Shown: positions 37,593 to 47,690, numbered from the stretch's first letter. The stretch: DNA of 64,000 nt from Knoellia sp. Soil729 (GCF_001427985.1 NZ_LMSA01000003.1:201153-265152), one strand, 5' to 3'. Notes: generated from the sequence alone by a model not told the origin. Numbers and translations are program-made.

Positions 37593-38594
37593 CTAGGCCA
37601 GAGCGCTGGTGAGGTGACGACGCAGTTCGCTGACGAGCTCCCACCGCTGCTGCGCCCCAGCCGCGGCAGCCCCCGGGAAGCTGGCGAATCCGTGCGGCAC
37701 CCGCAGATAGTTCGTATGCCGGGTGCTCACCCCCGCGGCCCGCAGCGCCTCGGCGTAGCGGGCACCGTCGTCGCGGATGGGGTCGAGGTCCGCGGTCTGG
37801 ATGAGCGCCGGTGGAAGGCCGGCCAAGGTCCCGAACAACGGCGAGAGCAGCGGGTCCCGCAGGTCCTGACCCGCGGCATACAGGTCTCGAAAGGCCAGGA
37901 TCGAGGACTTGGTGAGAATGGGCGCGTTGGCGTGCTCGTCGATGGACGGCGACTGCATCGTGAGGTCGGTCGCCGGATAGATGAGGGCCTGGTGGCGGAT
38001 CCAGTCCGAGCCGCCGGAGGCCACGACCTGGGCCACGACCGCGGCGAGGTTGGCGCCGGCGGAGTCACCGCACACGGCGAGGTTGTGCGCATCGGCGCGC
38101 AGGACGTCGGACTGGGCCGCCACCCAGGTCGTGGCGTCGACGGCGTCGAGCGCTGCGGTCGGCGCGGGGTGCTCCGGGGCGAGCCGGTAGTCGACGCTCA
38201 CTACGACGGCACCCACCTGCGCCGCGAGGTGCGTGCACAGCGGGTCGTAGTTGACGACGTTGCCGAGGGCCCAGCCGCCGCCGTGGAGGTAGACGATGAC
38301 CGGCACGTCGTCCTGCGCGTCACGGATGGCGCGCGGGCGGTAGATGCGCAGCGGGATCTCGTAGCCGTCGCGGGCCGGGGCAGTGCCGAACGTGATGCCC
38401 ACCGCGGGGTCGGCCACCCCGGTGACCCAGGAGTACGGGGGCCGCGCCGGGTAGGTCGCCGCGCGCGCCTCGTGGCGCTCAGCCTCGCCCATCCGCTCGA
38501 CCGGCACACGCAGGCGGTCGATGACGGCCACGGTCGCGGTGGTGAGCGGGGACATCCCACGGTAGGAGCGCATGCCGGGAGTATGACCGAGCAT
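37593..38594 (-). CDS. Alpha/beta hydrolase (HSL-type esterase)
   Basis: 333 residues. The oxyanion signature is VIVYLHGGGWALGN, the nucleophile elbow VCGDSAGANLAAVV, and the acid and His are in IQTADLDPIRDDGARYAEAL and LRVPHGFASFP. This is the hormone-sensitive-lipase family of small-ester hydrolases. The N-terminal 20 residues are uncertain; internal ATGs (for example at 38573) are alternative starts. The start lies back to back with dop. Confidence 0.9.
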   Translation of the reverse strand: MLGHTPGMRSYRGMSPLTTATVAVIDRLRVPVERMGEAERHEARAATYPARPPYSWVTGVADPAVGITFGTAPARDGYEIPLRIYRPRAIRDAQDDVPVIVYLHGGGWALGNVVNYDPLCTHLAAQVGAVVVSVDYRLAPEHPAPTAALDAVDATTWVAAQSDVLRADAHNLAVCGDSAGANLAAVVAQVVASGGSDWIRHQALIYPATDLTMQSPSIDEHANAPILTKSSILAFRDLYAAGQDLRDPLLSPLFGTLAGLPPALIQTADLDPIRDDGARYAEALRAAGVSTRHTNYLRVPHGFASFPGAAAAGAQQRWELVSELRRHLTSALA

Positions 38595-38640
38595 GGTTGG
38601 CTTGCTCCATGTTGGTCGACGTCATCCTCCAGAGGCAGTC

Positions 38641-40167
38641 GTGACGGTCAAGCGGGTCATGGGGATCGAGACCGAGTACGGCATCTCCGTCCCAGGGTCG
38701 CCCACCGCCAACCCCATGGTGCTGTCCGGTGACGTCGTCACGACGTATGCCGCGAGCCGGGGGATCCGCCCCGCGCAGGCTTCGTGGGACTACGCCGACG
38801 AGACCCCCCTGCACGACGCCCGAGGCTTCGACATGGGCCGGGGCACCGCGCACCCGAGCCAGCTCACCGACGTCGAGGACCCGACGATGGCCAACGTCGT
38901 GCTCACCAACGGGGCCCGGCTCTACGTCGACCACGCCCACCCGGAGTACTCCTCGCCGGAGGTGACGAACCCGCGTGACGCCGTCGTCTGGGACAAGGCC
39001 GGCGAGCTCGTGATGCGGGAGGCCGTGCAGCGCCTGGCCACGGTTCCGCCGGGGGTCAACCTCTACAAGAACAACACCGACGGCAAGGGCGCGTCCTACG
39101 GCACGCACGAGAACTACCTCATGTCCCGTCGCACGCCGTTCGCGCGGATCATCTCCCAGCTCACCCCGTTCTTCGTCGTCCGCCAGGTGATGTGCGGGTC
39201 CGGGCGGGTGGGGATCGGGGTGGACTCCCGGACCCCGGGCTACCAGCTCGCCCAACGCAGCGACTTCTTCGAGACCGAGGTCGGGCTCGAGACCACGCTC
39301 AAGCGCCCGATCATCAACACCCGCGACGAGCCGCACGCGGTGGCGGACCTCTATCGACGGCTGCACGTGATCCTCGGGGACGCCAACCACTGCGACGTCG
39401 CCAACCTCGTCAAGATGGGCTCGACCTCGCTCGTCCTGGCGATGATCGAGGACGACGCCTTCACCGCCGACCTCAGCGTCCGCTCGCCCGTGCGGACCCT
39501 GCAGGCCGTGAGCCACGACCCCACGCTGACGTCCACCATCGAGCTCACCGACGGGCGCTCGATCCGCCCGGTCGAGCTGCTGCGGACGTTCCACGAGCTG
39601 GCGAGTGCCTACGTCGAGGACAAGTGGGGGAGCGACGTCGATGCGCAGACCGTCGAGGTCCTGCACTGGTGGGACACCGTCCTCACCGCCCTCGAAGGTG
39701 ACCCGATGGACGCTCGCCGGTGGGTCGACTGGGTCGCCAAGCTCTCGGTCCTGGAGGGCTACCGGGGACGGGACTCCCTCGGGTGGGGCGACCCACGGCT
39801 CAAGGCCATCGACATCCAGTGGTCCGACGTGCGTGCCGACCGTGGCCTGGCCCACCGGCTGGCTGCCACCGGGCGTGTCGAGGTCCTCGTCCCCGAGGCC
39901 GAGGCGGTTGCCGCGATGGACGCCGCCCCCGAGGACACCCGAGCCTGGTTCCGTGGGGCCTGCCTGCGCAAGTTCCCGCAGTCGGTCGTCGCGGCGTCGT
40001 GGGACTCGCTCATCGTCGAGGTGCCGGGGGAGCGTTCGCTCCAGCGCATCCCGCTGCTCGAGCCGCTGCGTGGCACCAAGGACGCCGTGGGCGACCTCGT
40101 GGACGCAGCGTCCGACATCCGGTCCCTCCTCGAGTCGCTGGCCGTGGCGGACAGGGCCGCGGACTAG
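38641..40167 (+). CDS. dop: Pup deamidase/depupylase Dop
   Basis: 508 residues from the GTG at 38641 (VTKRV-type start: [19 protein letters not shown]). Dop converts Pup-Gln to Pup-Glu and removes Pup from substrates. The glutamine-synthetase-like fold shows MGIETEYG (metal Glu) and [19 protein letters not shown], whose Asp97 is the catalytic residue by analogy with the family. The insertion around residues 38-80 ([25 protein letters not shown]) is the Dop loop that separates it from PafA. Next is pup, 51 bp downstream. Confidence 0.96.
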   Translation: MTVKRVMGIETEYGISVPGSPTANPMVLSGDVVTTYAASRGIRPAQASWDYADETPLHDARGFDMGRGTAHPSQLTDVEDPTMANVVLTNGARLYVDHAHPEYSSPEVTNPRDAVVWDKAGELVMREAVQRLATVPPGVNLYKNNTDGKGASYGTHENYLMSRRTPFARIISQLTPFFVVRQVMCGSGRVGIGVDSRTPGYQLAQRSDFFETEVGLETTLKRPIINTRDEPHAVADLYRRLHVILGDANHCDVANLVKMGSTSLVLAMIEDDAFTADLSVRSPVRTLQAVSHDPTLTSTIELTDGRSIRPVELLRTFHELASAYVEDKWGSDVDAQTVEVLHWWDTVLTALEGDPMDARRWVDWVAKLSVLEGYRGRDSLGWGDPRLKAIDIQWSDVRADRGLAHRLAATGRVEVLVPEAEAVAAMDAAPEDTRAWFRGACLRKFPQSVVAASWDSLIVEVPGERSLQRIPLLEPLRGTKDAVGDLVDAASDIRSLLESLAVADRAAD

Positions 40168-40218
40168 GCTCGGGTTGGAGGCACCCTGACGGTGCCCGAG
40201 GCGACACGAGGAGGACCC

Positions 40219-40413
40219 ATGGCAGGCCAGGAGCAGATCAAGCCGGGGCGCCGGGACAACGGTCCGGACGAGGGTGGCGAGCCCGCAGCCGCCGCTCCCG
40301 TCGTCCAGGGCGCCGACACCGAGATCGACGACATCCTCGACGAGATCGACGGCGTCCTCGAGACCAACGCCGAGGAGTTCGTGCGCGGCTTCGTCCAGAA
40401 GGGCGGCCAGTGA
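40219..40413 (+). CDS. pup: Prokaryotic ubiquitin-like protein Pup
   Basis: 64 residues from the ATG at 40219, chosen because GAGGAGGA lies just before it. Disordered N-terminal half; the helix-forming Arc-binding part is [29 protein letters not shown]. It ends GGQ, so Dop must deamidate the last residue before PafA can ligate it to lysines. The stop overlaps the prcB GTG (GTGA), coupling the two. A longer frame to 40192 is less likely. Confidence 0.97.
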   Translation: MAGQEQIKPGRRDNGPDEGGEPAAAAPVVQGADTEIDDILDEIDGVLETNAEEFVRGFVQKGGQ

Positions 40414-41252
40414 CTCCCGTGTCCGACGGCGGCGGCCTCCCCGCGGCCTACCTGCGCACGGGGTCGGCGTCCTTCACCGACTTCCTCGCCGAGCACGAGC
40501 CCAGCCTCATCCCCTCGCGCCGTGGCCTGCCCCCCGGCGCCACGATCGACGCGCCTCACGGCACGACCATCGTCACCTTGGCCTATGACGGCGGTGTCCT
40601 CATGGCCGGCGACCGGCGCGCGACGATGGGCAACCTCATCGCCAACCGCGACATGGAGAAGGTCTTCGCGACCGACGAGTTCTCCGTGGTCGGCATCGCC
40701 GGCACGGCCGGTCTGGCGATCGAGCTCGTGCGGCTCTTCCAGGTCGAGCTCGAGCACTACGAGAAGATCGAGGGCACGCTGATGTCCCTCGAGGGCAAGG
40801 CCAACCGGCTGGCCTCGATGATCCGCGGCAACCTCGGCATGGCCATGCAGGGCCTGAGCGTGGTGCCGATCTTCGCCGGCTACGACCACCACGAGTACAC
40901 CGGCCGGATCTTCTCCTACGACGTGACCGGCGGCTGCTACGAGGAGCACGACCACCACAGCGTCGGCTCCGGGTCGCTGTTCGCCCGCGGTGCCCTCAAG
41001 AAGCTCTACCGCCCCGGCATGTCCGCGGACGAGGCGGTCCGTACTGCCGTCGAGGCCCTGTGGGACGCGGCCGACGACGACTCGGCGACCGGTGGGCCCG
41101 ACCTGGGCCGCCGCATCTGGCCGACCGTGGCGCTCGTCAGTGTCGAGGGCGCGCGGTTCGTGCCCGACGACAGCGTCGCGCCCGTTGTCGAGGCGATCGT
41201 CAGCGAGCGCCGGGGCAATCCCGGCGGCCGACGTGCGGGAGGTGCCTCATGA
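40410..41252 (+). CDS. prcB: 20S proteasome beta subunit PrcB
   Basis: 280 residues from the GTG at 40410. A propeptide of 51 residues precedes the self-cleavage site, Gly51/Thr52 in [26 protein letters not shown]. Thr52 becomes the N-terminal nucleophile, with the Asp and Lys of family pattern in GDRRAT and the following strands. The long open frame upstream is a shadow of dop. Co-translated with pup and overlaps prcA (ATGA at 41249). Confidence 0.97.
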   Translation: MTPVSDGGGLPAAYLRTGSASFTDFLAEHEPSLIPSRRGLPPGATIDAPHGTTIVTLAYDGGVLMAGDRRATMGNLIANRDMEKVFATDEFSVVGIAGTAGLAIELVRLFQVELEHYEKIEGTLMSLEGKANRLASMIRGNLGMAMQGLSVVPIFAGYDHHEYTGRIFSYDVTGGCYEEHDHHSVGSGSLFARGALKKLYRPGMSADEAVRTAVEALWDAADDDSATGGPDLGRRIWPTVALVSVEGARFVPDDSVAPVVEAIVSERRGNPGGRRAGGAS

Positions 41253-42058
41253 CCGCCGGGATGCCGTTCTACGTCTCGCCCGAGCAGCTGATGAAGGACC
41301 GGGCCGACTTCGCCCGCAAGGGCATCGCGCGCGGCCGCTCGGTCGTCGTCCTCGGCTACGACCACGGGATCGCCTTCGTCGCCGAGAACCGCTCGCGCAG
41401 CCTGCACAAGATCGGTGAGATCTACGACAGGATCGCGTTCGCCGCCGTCGGCAAGTACAACGAGTTCGAGAACCTGAGGGTTGCCGGAGTCCGGTATGCG
41501 GACCTGCGCGGCTACTCCTACGACCGCAGCGACGTGACCGCTCGCGGTCTGGCCAACGCCTACGCGCAGACCCTCGGCACGGTCTTCACCCAGGAGTCCA
41601 AGCCCTACGAGGTCGAGATCGTCGTCGCCGAGGTCGGCCAGGACGACCAGGACGACCAGGTCTACCGCCTCACCTACGACGGGTCCGTCGCCGACGAGCA
41701 CGGCCTCGTGGCCATGGGCGGCGCCTCGGACCAGATCGAGGAGCGCCTCACCGAGCAGTGGCAGACCGGGCTGACCCTCGCCCAAGCCCTACGGCTCGCT
41801 GTCGCCGGTCTCGCCCACGACCCCGCAGGCGGCCCCGACCGAGTGCTGGGGCCGGACGCGCTCGAGGTGGCCGTCCTCGACCGCACCCGCTCACGACGGA
41901 CCTTCCGGCGGATCAACGGTGACCTGCTCGGGCAGCTGCTGTCCGAGGAGGACCCGGTCGACGATGCACCGGCCCTCGACCACGAGACCCCGCGGCAAGC
42001 GGCGACCAACCCGCAGACCCAGCGGCACGGCGACGAACCCACGCCCGACTCCGACTAG
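41249..42058 (+). CDS. prcA: 20S proteasome alpha subunit PrcA
   Basis: 269 residues from the ATG at 41249. [45 protein letters not shown] is the typical actinobacterial PrcA N terminus, which closes the pore. The C-terminal 45 residues are acidic and low complexity, as in other PrcA proteins. Forms the outer rings that Arc docks on. A 9-bp hairpin at 42081-42111 follows and two genes on the other strand separate it from pafA. Confidence 0.97.
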   Translation: MTAGMPFYVSPEQLMKDRADFARKGIARGRSVVVLGYDHGIAFVAENRSRSLHKIGEIYDRIAFAAVGKYNEFENLRVAGVRYADLRGYSYDRSDVTARGLANAYAQTLGTVFTQESKPYEVEIVVAEVGQDDQDDQVYRLTYDGSVADEHGLVAMGGASDQIEERLTEQWQTGLTLAQALRLAVAGLAHDPAGGPDRVLGPDALEVAVLDRTRSRRTFRRINGDLLGQLLSEEDPVDDAPALDHETPRQAATNPQTQRHGDEPTPDSD

Positions 42059-42080
42059 GCCACCGCTACCCGCGCCCTCG

Positions 42081-42111
42081 GCGCACGGCCTCCTTGGGCA
42101 CAGCCGTGCGC
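42081..42111. terminator. Hairpin after prcA
   Basis: GCGCACGGC (42081-42089) and GCCGTGCGC (42103-42111) form a perfect 9-bp stem with a 13-base loop, 23 bases after the prcA stop and before a convergent gene. There is no T tract. It is the probable end of the pup-prcBA transcript. The rest of the 179-bp gap shows nothing else. Confidence 0.5.
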
Positions 42112-42237
42112 GCTCAGTCGCCTGCGAGCTCCGCGCGCCCCGTTCCCGGTCGAGGTGACCCCCTCCGTGCGAGCGCGCTCCGCTCTCCGGGCGAACGCAC
42201 GCACGACCATGCGCCACGGAGTCCTGGGTTGAGGCGG

Positions 42238-42927
42238 TCAGCCTGTCGGGAGCTTGGCCGTCAGCCAGGCCACGGTCTTGGCCCAGGCCTCCTGGGAGGC
42301 GCCGTGGTGGTGGAACATCGGCGAGGGGTTGTCGAACGCGTGGCCCGCGCCGGGATGGGTCACGAAGGTGACGTCGTCATGGCCGTCGGTGACCGCTCGC
42401 TCGATGTCGCGCACCGTGTCGATCGGGATGTAGGTGTCGTCCTCGCCGAAGTGGTGCAGGCTCGGTGAGGTCACGTCGGGAGCGAGCCCGAGCAGCGAGG
42501 GGATCGCTGACCCGTAGTAGCTGACCAGGACGTCCGGCTTCGGATCGGCCACTGCCGCAACGTTGAACGCCAAGCCACCGCCGAGGCAGAAGCCGAGCGC
42601 CCCCACACCGCCGGAGATGGCGGGATGGGCGCGCAGGGCGTCGAGGGCTGCGACACCGTCCTTGACGGCCCGCTCCCAGTCGAGCTTCTCGAGCGTCCCC
42701 ATCGCCTGGGGCAGTCCGGCACCGCCCTCCTCGAGAACCGGGTCGCCGAGGTGACCGTAGAAGTGGGGGACCAGGACGACGTAGCCGAGGTCGGCCAGGT
42801 CCTGGGCGCGTGAGCGGATGTAGTCGGTGACGCCGAAGATCTCCTGGAACAGCACGAGACCCGGCCCGGAGCCGGAGTCGGGCAGCAGCAGGTCGGCAGG
42901 GATGTCGAGCTCGATGGAGTCAGCCAT
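42238..42927 (-). CDS. Dienelactone hydrolase family protein
   Basis: 229 residues from the ATG at 42927 (MADSIELDIPADLLLPDSGSGPGLVLFQEIFGV). Catalytic Cys in GALGFCLGGGLAFNVA, Asp in HFGEDDTYIPID and His in THPGAGHAFDNPSP are those of dienelactone hydrolases. FQEIFGV is the conserved acidic segment near the N terminus. The upstream extension to 43065 enters the peroxiredoxin region and is rejected. Substrate unknown; it may be co-transcribed with the peroxiredoxin gene 64 bp upstream. Confidence 0.93.
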   Translation of the reverse strand: MADSIELDIPADLLLPDSGSGPGLVLFQEIFGVTDYIRSRAQDLADLGYVVLVPHFYGHLGDPVLEEGGAGLPQAMGTLEKLDWERAVKDGVAALDALRAHPAISGGVGALGFCLGGGLAFNVAAVADPKPDVLVSYYGSAIPSLLGLAPDVTSPSLHHFGEDDTYIPIDTVRDIERAVTDGHDDVTFVTHPGAGHAFDNPSPMFHHHGASQEAWAKTVAWLTAKLPTG

Positions 42928-42991
42928 GCGGACAACGTAGCCGTGTGCTCCCACGAAAGGGGGGCACACGGCATACGGGCAGGTGTCTCCG

Positions 42992-43627
42992 TCAGGCGCC
43001 GGGTGCTGCGGCGTAGCGGAGGTAGGGCGTGACCTCTTCGACGTCGCCGAACGTGGCGCGGGCATCCTCGGTGGAGATGGTCGGAGCGACGATGATGCGC
43101 TCGCCGACCTTCCAGTCGGCCGGAGTGGAGAACGGGCCGGAGTCGTTGACCTGCAGGGCGTCGAGCGCGCGCAGGACCTCGTCGAAGTTGCGTCCGGCGC
43201 TCTTGGGATAGACGAGGGACAGGCGCACCTTGCCCTTCGGGTCGATGAGGAAGACCGAGCGCACGCTCGAGGTGTCGCCCTCCCCGGGGTGGATCATGTC
43301 GTAGAGCTCGGCGACCCTGCGGTCCTTGTCGGCGACGATCGGGTAGGTCACGGCCGCTCCGCCGACCTCCTCGATGTCCTTCTTCCACGCGTGGTGGTCC
43401 TCGACCGCGTCGACCGAGACGGCGAGCACCTTGGTGTCACGCTTGGCCCACTCGTCCTTGAGCGCCGCGACGCGACCGAGCTCGGTCGTGCAGACGGGGG
43501 TGAAGTCGGCCGGGTGGCTGAAGAGGACGGCCCAGCCGTCGCCCTTCCACTCGTGGAAGCTGATCTCACCCTCGGTGCTCTCAGCGGTGAAGTCCGGGGC
43601 GTGGTCGCCGAGCCGCAGCGTGGCCAT
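42992..43627 (-). CDS. 1-Cys peroxiredoxin (Prx6-type)
   Basis: 211 residues from the ATG at 43627 (MATLRLGDHAPDFTAESTEG), preceded by AGAGGA. The peroxidatic Cys is in LFSHPADFTPVCTTELGRVAAL, and the long C-terminal arm (WKVGERIIVAPTISTEDARATFG...VTPYLRY) is that of 1-Cys peroxiredoxins. No resolving Cys is visible. Reduces peroxides in the cytoplasm. A long frame continuing upstream is the shadow of pafA on the other strand. Divergent from pafA over a palindrome at 43656-43669. Confidence 0.95.
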   Translation of the reverse strand: MATLRLGDHAPDFTAESTEGEISFHEWKGDGWAVLFSHPADFTPVCTTELGRVAALKDEWAKRDTKVLAVSVDAVEDHHAWKKDIEEVGGAAVTYPIVADKDRRVAELYDMIHPGEGDTSSVRSVFLIDPKGKVRLSLVYPKSAGRNFDEVLRALDALQVNDSGPFSTPADWKVGERIIVAPTISTEDARATFGDVEEVTPYLRYAAAPGA

Positions 43628-43655
43628 CGGGAGTCCTCTCATCGGTAACACGACG

Positions 43656-43669
43656 TTGGTAGGAACCAA
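43656..43669. promoter_or_regulatory. Small palindrome in prx/pafA divergent promoter
   Basis: TTGGT (43656-43660) and ACCAA (43665-43669) are perfect inverted repeats around AGGA, 29 bases before the peroxiredoxin start in the 144-bp divergent gap. A candidate site for a redox-responsive regulator, but short enough to occur by chance. Confidence 0.3.
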
Positions 43670-43771
43670 ACATGCCGTTAAGTTCCAAAGGGTGACACCG
43701 TCGTTTCGGATGCTGGACGCGCGGCCCCGCGGCGCGGTCGAGATCGGGCATGCCGCGACTAGGGTGACGTC

Positions 43772-45133
43772 ATGGACCGACGGATCTTCGGGATCGAGAA
43801 CGAGTACGGCATCACCGCCTCGTCCGAGGGCCAGCGCACGCTCACCCCCGACGAGGTCGCCCGATACCTGTTCCGCAAGGTCGTGGCCTGGGGGCGCTCC
43901 AGCAACGTCTTCCTCGCCAACGGGTCCCGCCTCTACCTCGACGTCGGCAGCCACCCCGAGTACGCGACGGCCGAGTGCGACTCGCTGCGCCAGCTCGTCG
44001 CGCACGACCGGGCGGGGGAGCGGGTCGTCGAGGGACTCGTGGCCGACGCCGAGGCGCGACTGCGTGAGGACGGGGTGCGCGGCGAGATCTACGTGTTCAA
44101 GAACAACACGGACTCGGCCGGCAACTCCTACGGCTGCCACGAGAACTACCTCGTCGGCCGCGGCGGCGACTTCCAAGCGTTCTCGGACAAGCTGCTCCCG
44201 TTCCTCATCAGCCGCCAGCTCATCTGCGGCGCAGGCAAGCTCGTGCGCACGTCCAAGGGCGTGGAGTTTGCCGTGAGCCAGCGTGCGGACCACATCTGGG
44301 AGGGCGTGTCGTCGGCGACGACGCGCAGCCGCCCGATCATCAACACCCGGGACGAGCCGCACGCCGACGCCGAGCACTACCGGCGGCTGCACGTGATCGT
44401 CGGGGACTCCAACATGAGCGAGACCACGACGCTGCTCAAGGTCGGCTCGTGCGACCTCGTGCTGCGGATGATCGAGGACGAGGTGGTCATGCGCGACCTC
44501 ACCCTCGAGAACCCCATCCGTGCCATCCGCGAGATCAGCCACGACATGACCGGCCGCAAGCTCGTGCGGCTGGCCAACGGTCGTGAGCTCAGTGCGCTCG
44601 ACCTGCAGCGCGAGTACCTCACCGCCGCAGCGGCATACGTCGAGCGGGCGGGCACCAGCGACCCCGACCACAAGACCGTGCTCGACCTGTGGGAGCGCAC
44701 GCTCGACGCGGTCGAAACGGGCAACCACTCGCTCGTGGACACCGAGATCGACTGGATGATCAAGCACAGGCTGCTCGACGACTACGCGACCCGGCACGGC
44801 CTGGACCTCGACTCCCCACGACTGGCGCAGATCGACCTCGCCTACCACGACATCAACCGTCGACGAGGCCTCTTCTACCTCCTGCAGGCCCGCGGCCGGG
44901 CAGCACGGGCCGTGACCGACCCCGAGATCTTCGAGGCCAAGGTCAAGCCACCACCGACGACACGGGCCAAGCTGCGCGGTGACTTCATCCGTGCAGCCCA
45001 GGACCACCGCCGCGACTTCACCGTCGACTGGGTCCACCTCAAGCTCAACGACCAGGCCCAGCGCACGGTGCTCTGCAAGGACCCTTTCCGCAACGAGGAC
45101 CCCCGGGTCGAGCGCCTCATCGCCGGCATGTGA
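43772..45133 (+). CDS. pafA: Pup--protein ligase PafA
   Basis: 453 residues. PafA activates Pup-Glu with ATP and links it to substrate lysines. The family fold shows [12 protein letters not shown] (metal Glu) and [22 protein letters not shown] with the catalytic-base Asp57, then [18 protein letters not shown] and [15 protein letters not shown] in the ATP site. It lacks the Dop loop. The C-terminal domain ([20 protein letters not shown]...) contacts Pup. The partner genes dop-pup-prcBA end 1.7 kb upstream on the same strand. Confidence 0.97.
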   Translation: MDRRIFGIENEYGITASSEGQRTLTPDEVARYLFRKVVAWGRSSNVFLANGSRLYLDVGSHPEYATAECDSLRQLVAHDRAGERVVEGLVADAEARLREDGVRGEIYVFKNNTDSAGNSYGCHENYLVGRGGDFQAFSDKLLPFLISRQLICGAGKLVRTSKGVEFAVSQRADHIWEGVSSATTRSRPIINTRDEPHADAEHYRRLHVIVGDSNMSETTTLLKVGSCDLVLRMIEDEVVMRDLTLENPIRAIREISHDMTGRKLVRLANGRELSALDLQREYLTAAAAYVERAGTSDPDHKTVLDLWERTLDAVETGNHSLVDTEIDWMIKHRLLDDYATRHGLDLDSPRLAQIDLAYHDINRRRGLFYLLQARGRAARAVTDPEIFEAKVKPPPTTRAKLRGDFIRAAQDHRRDFTVDWVHLKLNDQAQRTVLCKDPFRNEDPRVERLIAGM

Positions 45134-45206
45134 CGTTGAGGAACCTGTCAGGTTCTGTGGTTATGGTGGGCGCAATCCCCCCAACGCTCGATCTGAGGTA
45201 ACACCT

Positions 45207-46154
45207 GTGTCCCGCCCCCGTTTCACACCCCTTGCCGCGGCCCTCGTCGCAGGCTCCATCGCCCTCGTCGGCTGTGGCAGCGGCACCTCCGCCGACACCA
45301 CAAAGGCCGACAACGGCCCGCTGGCGTCGGTCAAGGTCGAGGGGAGCGACCCGGCCAAGGAGCCCACGGTGACGCTGGGCACGACGCCCCTCAAGCTGAC
45401 CGGTGAGACCAAGCGGGTCATCACGCAGGGCGAGGGCACCGCGGCGGGTGCCAACGACATGCTCTCCGTCAAGGCGCAGATCATCAACGGCACCGACGGC
45501 AAGGTGGCCACCAGCACCTGGAAGGAAGAGCAGCCCCTGGGCATCGACCTCACCTCCCAGAACATGCTGCCCCTGTTCAAGAACCAGCTGCCCGGCACGA
45601 AGCCCGGCGCCCGCCTGCTCATCGCCGCCCCCACCTCTGACGTCTACGGACCGCAGGGCAACACCCAGCTCGGGCTCAAGGCCGAGGACCCCATCCTCTT
45701 CGCCGTCGACGTCGTCGACGTGGTCGCTCCGCTCAAGGAGGCCTCCGGCACGGCCGTGGCACCCAAGCCGGGACTGCCGACGGTCACGATGAACCCCGGC
45801 AAGGCCGCGACGATCACCATGCCCAAGACGGCGCCGCCCAAGAAGCTGGTCAACCAGCCCCTCATCAGCGGCAAGGGTGACAAGGTCACCAAGGGGCAGT
45901 CGGTCCGCGTCGCCTACACGGGCGCCAAGTGGGCCGACGGCAAGGTCTTCGACTCCAACCCGGCCGGCTATGCCACCCCCATCGGCGTCGGCGCAGTCGT
46001 GCCCGGTTGGGACAAGGCCATCGTCGGCCAGACCGTCGGCAGCCGACTCCTGCTCGTCGTCCCGCCGGCCGAAGGCTACGGCCCCCAGGGCAACGGTGAC
46101 ATCAAGGGAACCGACACCATGGTCTTCGTCGTCGACATCCTCGGCGCCGTCTGA
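45207..46154 (+). CDS. FKBP-type peptidyl-prolyl isomerase lipoprotein
   Basis: 315 residues from the GTG at 45207 (VSRPRFTPLAAALVAGSIALVGCGSG). A lipoprotein signal peptide ends in the lipobox ALVGC, so the protein is anchored outside the membrane. The C-terminal FKBP domain (VTKGQSVRVAYTGAKWADGKVFDSN...VVPGWDKAIVGQTVGSRLLLVVPPAEGYG) is clear; a degenerate FKBP-like repeat covers about residues 55-170 (VTLGTTPLKLTGETKR...GARLLIAAPTSDVYG). Probably a foldase for exported proteins. Followed by a cytoplasmic FKBP gene. Confidence 0.92.
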   Translation: MSRPRFTPLAAALVAGSIALVGCGSGTSADTTKADNGPLASVKVEGSDPAKEPTVTLGTTPLKLTGETKRVITQGEGTAAGANDMLSVKAQIINGTDGKVATSTWKEEQPLGIDLTSQNMLPLFKNQLPGTKPGARLLIAAPTSDVYGPQGNTQLGLKAEDPILFAVDVVDVVAPLKEASGTAVAPKPGLPTVTMNPGKAATITMPKTAPPKKLVNQPLISGKGDKVTKGQSVRVAYTGAKWADGKVFDSNPAGYATPIGVGAVVPGWDKAIVGQTVGSRLLLVVPPAEGYGPQGNGDIKGTDTMVFVVDILGAV

Positions 46155-46182
46155 CCATCCGCCAACCGCGAAAGGACCCTCC

Positions 46183-46569
46183 ATGGGTTTTGACCCGAAG
46201 ACCACCAAGCCTGAGATCGACTTCCCGGGGGACGACGCTCCCACCGAGCTCGTCGTCGAGGACATCACCGTCGGAGACGGCGCCGAGGCCACCGTCGGCT
46301 CGACGATCTCCGCGCACTACGTCGGTGTCGCCCACTCGACCGGCGAGGAGTTCGACGCGTCCTGGAACCGCGGGGAGCCCCTGTCCTTCCGCCTCGGCGT
46401 CGGCCAGGTCATCCGCGGCTGGGACGACGGCATCGTCGGCATGAAGGAGGGCGGCCGTCGTCGCCTCCTCATCCCGTCCGGCCTCGCCTACGGTGAGCGT
46501 GGTGCCGGAGGCGCCATCAAGCCCGGCGAGAGCCTGATCTTCGTGGTGGACCTCGTCAGCGTCCGCTGA
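46183..46569 (+). CDS. Cytoplasmic FKBP-type peptidyl-prolyl isomerase
   Basis: 128 residues from the ATG at 46183. No signal peptide. One complete FKBP domain: VGSTISAHYVGVAHSTGEEFDASWNRGEPLSFRLGVGQVIRGWDDGIVGMKEGGRRRLLIPSGLAYGERGAGG, with the active-site aromatic and Asp residues (FDASW, VIRGWD, AYGERG, IFVVDL). Isomerises prolyl bonds. 28 bp after the lipoprotein FKBP gene, so both may be one operon. Overlaps the opposing DUF3866 stop by 14 bp. Confidence 0.95.
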   Translation: MGFDPKTTKPEIDFPGDDAPTELVVEDITVGDGAEATVGSTISAHYVGVAHSTGEEFDASWNRGEPLSFRLGVGQVIRGWDDGIVGMKEGGRRRLLIPSGLAYGERGAGGAIKPGESLIFVVDLVSVR

Positions 46570-47656
46570 CCCGTTCCGCAGCGCACACGCCCGCCACGGC
46601 GCTGACGACGAACGCGGCGACGTCCTCGTCGAGGCCACGCCCCATCGTCGACAGCTTCACCGGCGACTGGCGGAGCGCGTCCAGCACGCCCTTCGTGCCG
46701 ACCTCGACCACGTCGAGGTCGGCACGGCTGTGCTCGGCCAGGTCCGCAGCCTGACGGCGGACCAGCGCCGCCAGCTCACCGCCCCCTTCCAGCACCGGCA
46801 CGATGGCGGGGGAGAGCAGAGCCCGTCCGTATGCCGTGGTGCTGTGGTGGGAGATCCCGCGGTGCCGCGGACGTGGGTCAGCTCCCGAGACGCGAAGGGC
46901 CGCGATGCTCGTGCCGCCCAGGACGTGGGTCGCGTGCAGCGCCTCGGCGGCAGCGACGCCCGAGTAGCCCCACCTGGTGCCCGTGCCGACGTTGCCCGGT
47001 CCCTGGATGACCACGGTGACATCCGCGCCCACGACGTGGCGAGCGGCGAGCAGGCCGCTGTGGACGGACACGGCCTCGTGGTCGCCCCCGAACGCCTGGC
47101 CGACCGTCAGCGTCGCCTGGAGCCAGCCGGCTTCCTTGAGCCCGGCCACCGCCCGCGAGAAGGCCAGCGGCAGCGCACCGCCGTCGGTCATGACGTAGGC
47201 CACCCGGGCGTCGGGCCTGGCCAGGCGCACGCCCGCGATGATGGCCGGCAGGGCCGAGTGCAGGTCCGCGACGACCACCGGCATGGCCTCGAGGGAGTCG
47301 GCGTCGAGGAGGACGTCGTGGTGGATGCTGTCCTGCTCGTCGACCGCCAGGAACATCTGCTGCTGCGGCGTGTAGCGCGCCTTGACGATGTGCCCGGGGG
47401 AGTCGGGGGCGTCCTCGGGGAGCCGGTCGGGCAGGGCGACGACGAACGCGAGACCGCCCGTGCCCAGCCCCTTGAGCAGGGCCGAGGCGTTGAGGACCAC
47501 CCGGTCCCCGGGCTCCGGCCGCCCCACCATGCCCGTGTAGGCGAGGGCACGCACCTCCTCACCGGTGCTGTCGGGCGAAGCCAGCCTCACGGCATACTCC
47601 ACCGCTCCGGGCCACTCCCGCATCTCTTCGACGACCACGCCCTCGCGCCACTGCAT
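46556..47656 (-). CDS. DUF3866 protein
   Basis: 366 residues from the ATG at 47656 (MQWREGVVVEEMREWPGAVEYAVRL); longer starts (47692) overlap the divergent PafB start. The blocks ALAYTGMVGRPEPGDRVVLNASAL, GHIVKARYTPQQQMFLAVDEQ, IQGPGNVGTGTRWGYSGVAAAEALH and RHRGISHHSTTAYGRALL are conserved in DUF3866. Function unknown. The family stands beside pafBC in many Actinobacteria, which hints at, but does not show, a link with DNA-damage response. Confidence 0.88.
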   Translation of the reverse strand: MQWREGVVVEEMREWPGAVEYAVRLASPDSTGEEVRALAYTGMVGRPEPGDRVVLNASALLKGLGTGGLAFVVALPDRLPEDAPDSPGHIVKARYTPQQQMFLAVDEQDSIHHDVLLDADSLEAMPVVVADLHSALPAIIAGVRLARPDARVAYVMTDGGALPLAFSRAVAGLKEAGWLQATLTVGQAFGGDHEAVSVHSGLLAARHVVGADVTVVIQGPGNVGTGTRWGYSGVAAAEALHATHVLGGTSIAALRVSGADPRPRHRGISHHSTTAYGRALLSPAIVPVLEGGGELAALVRRQAADLAEHSRADLDVVEVGTKGVLDALRQSPVKLSTMGRGLDEDVAAFVVSAVAGVCAAERVSGR

Positions 47657-47690
47657 CACGAGGTGCAGGGTATCGAGTAGCGTCGGACAC

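Noticed and set aside
42992-45037. 681-residue minus-strand protein fused to peroxiredoxin
   Set aside because: The N-terminal two thirds are antisense to pafA; the peroxiredoxin has its own ATG and ribosome site at 43627.
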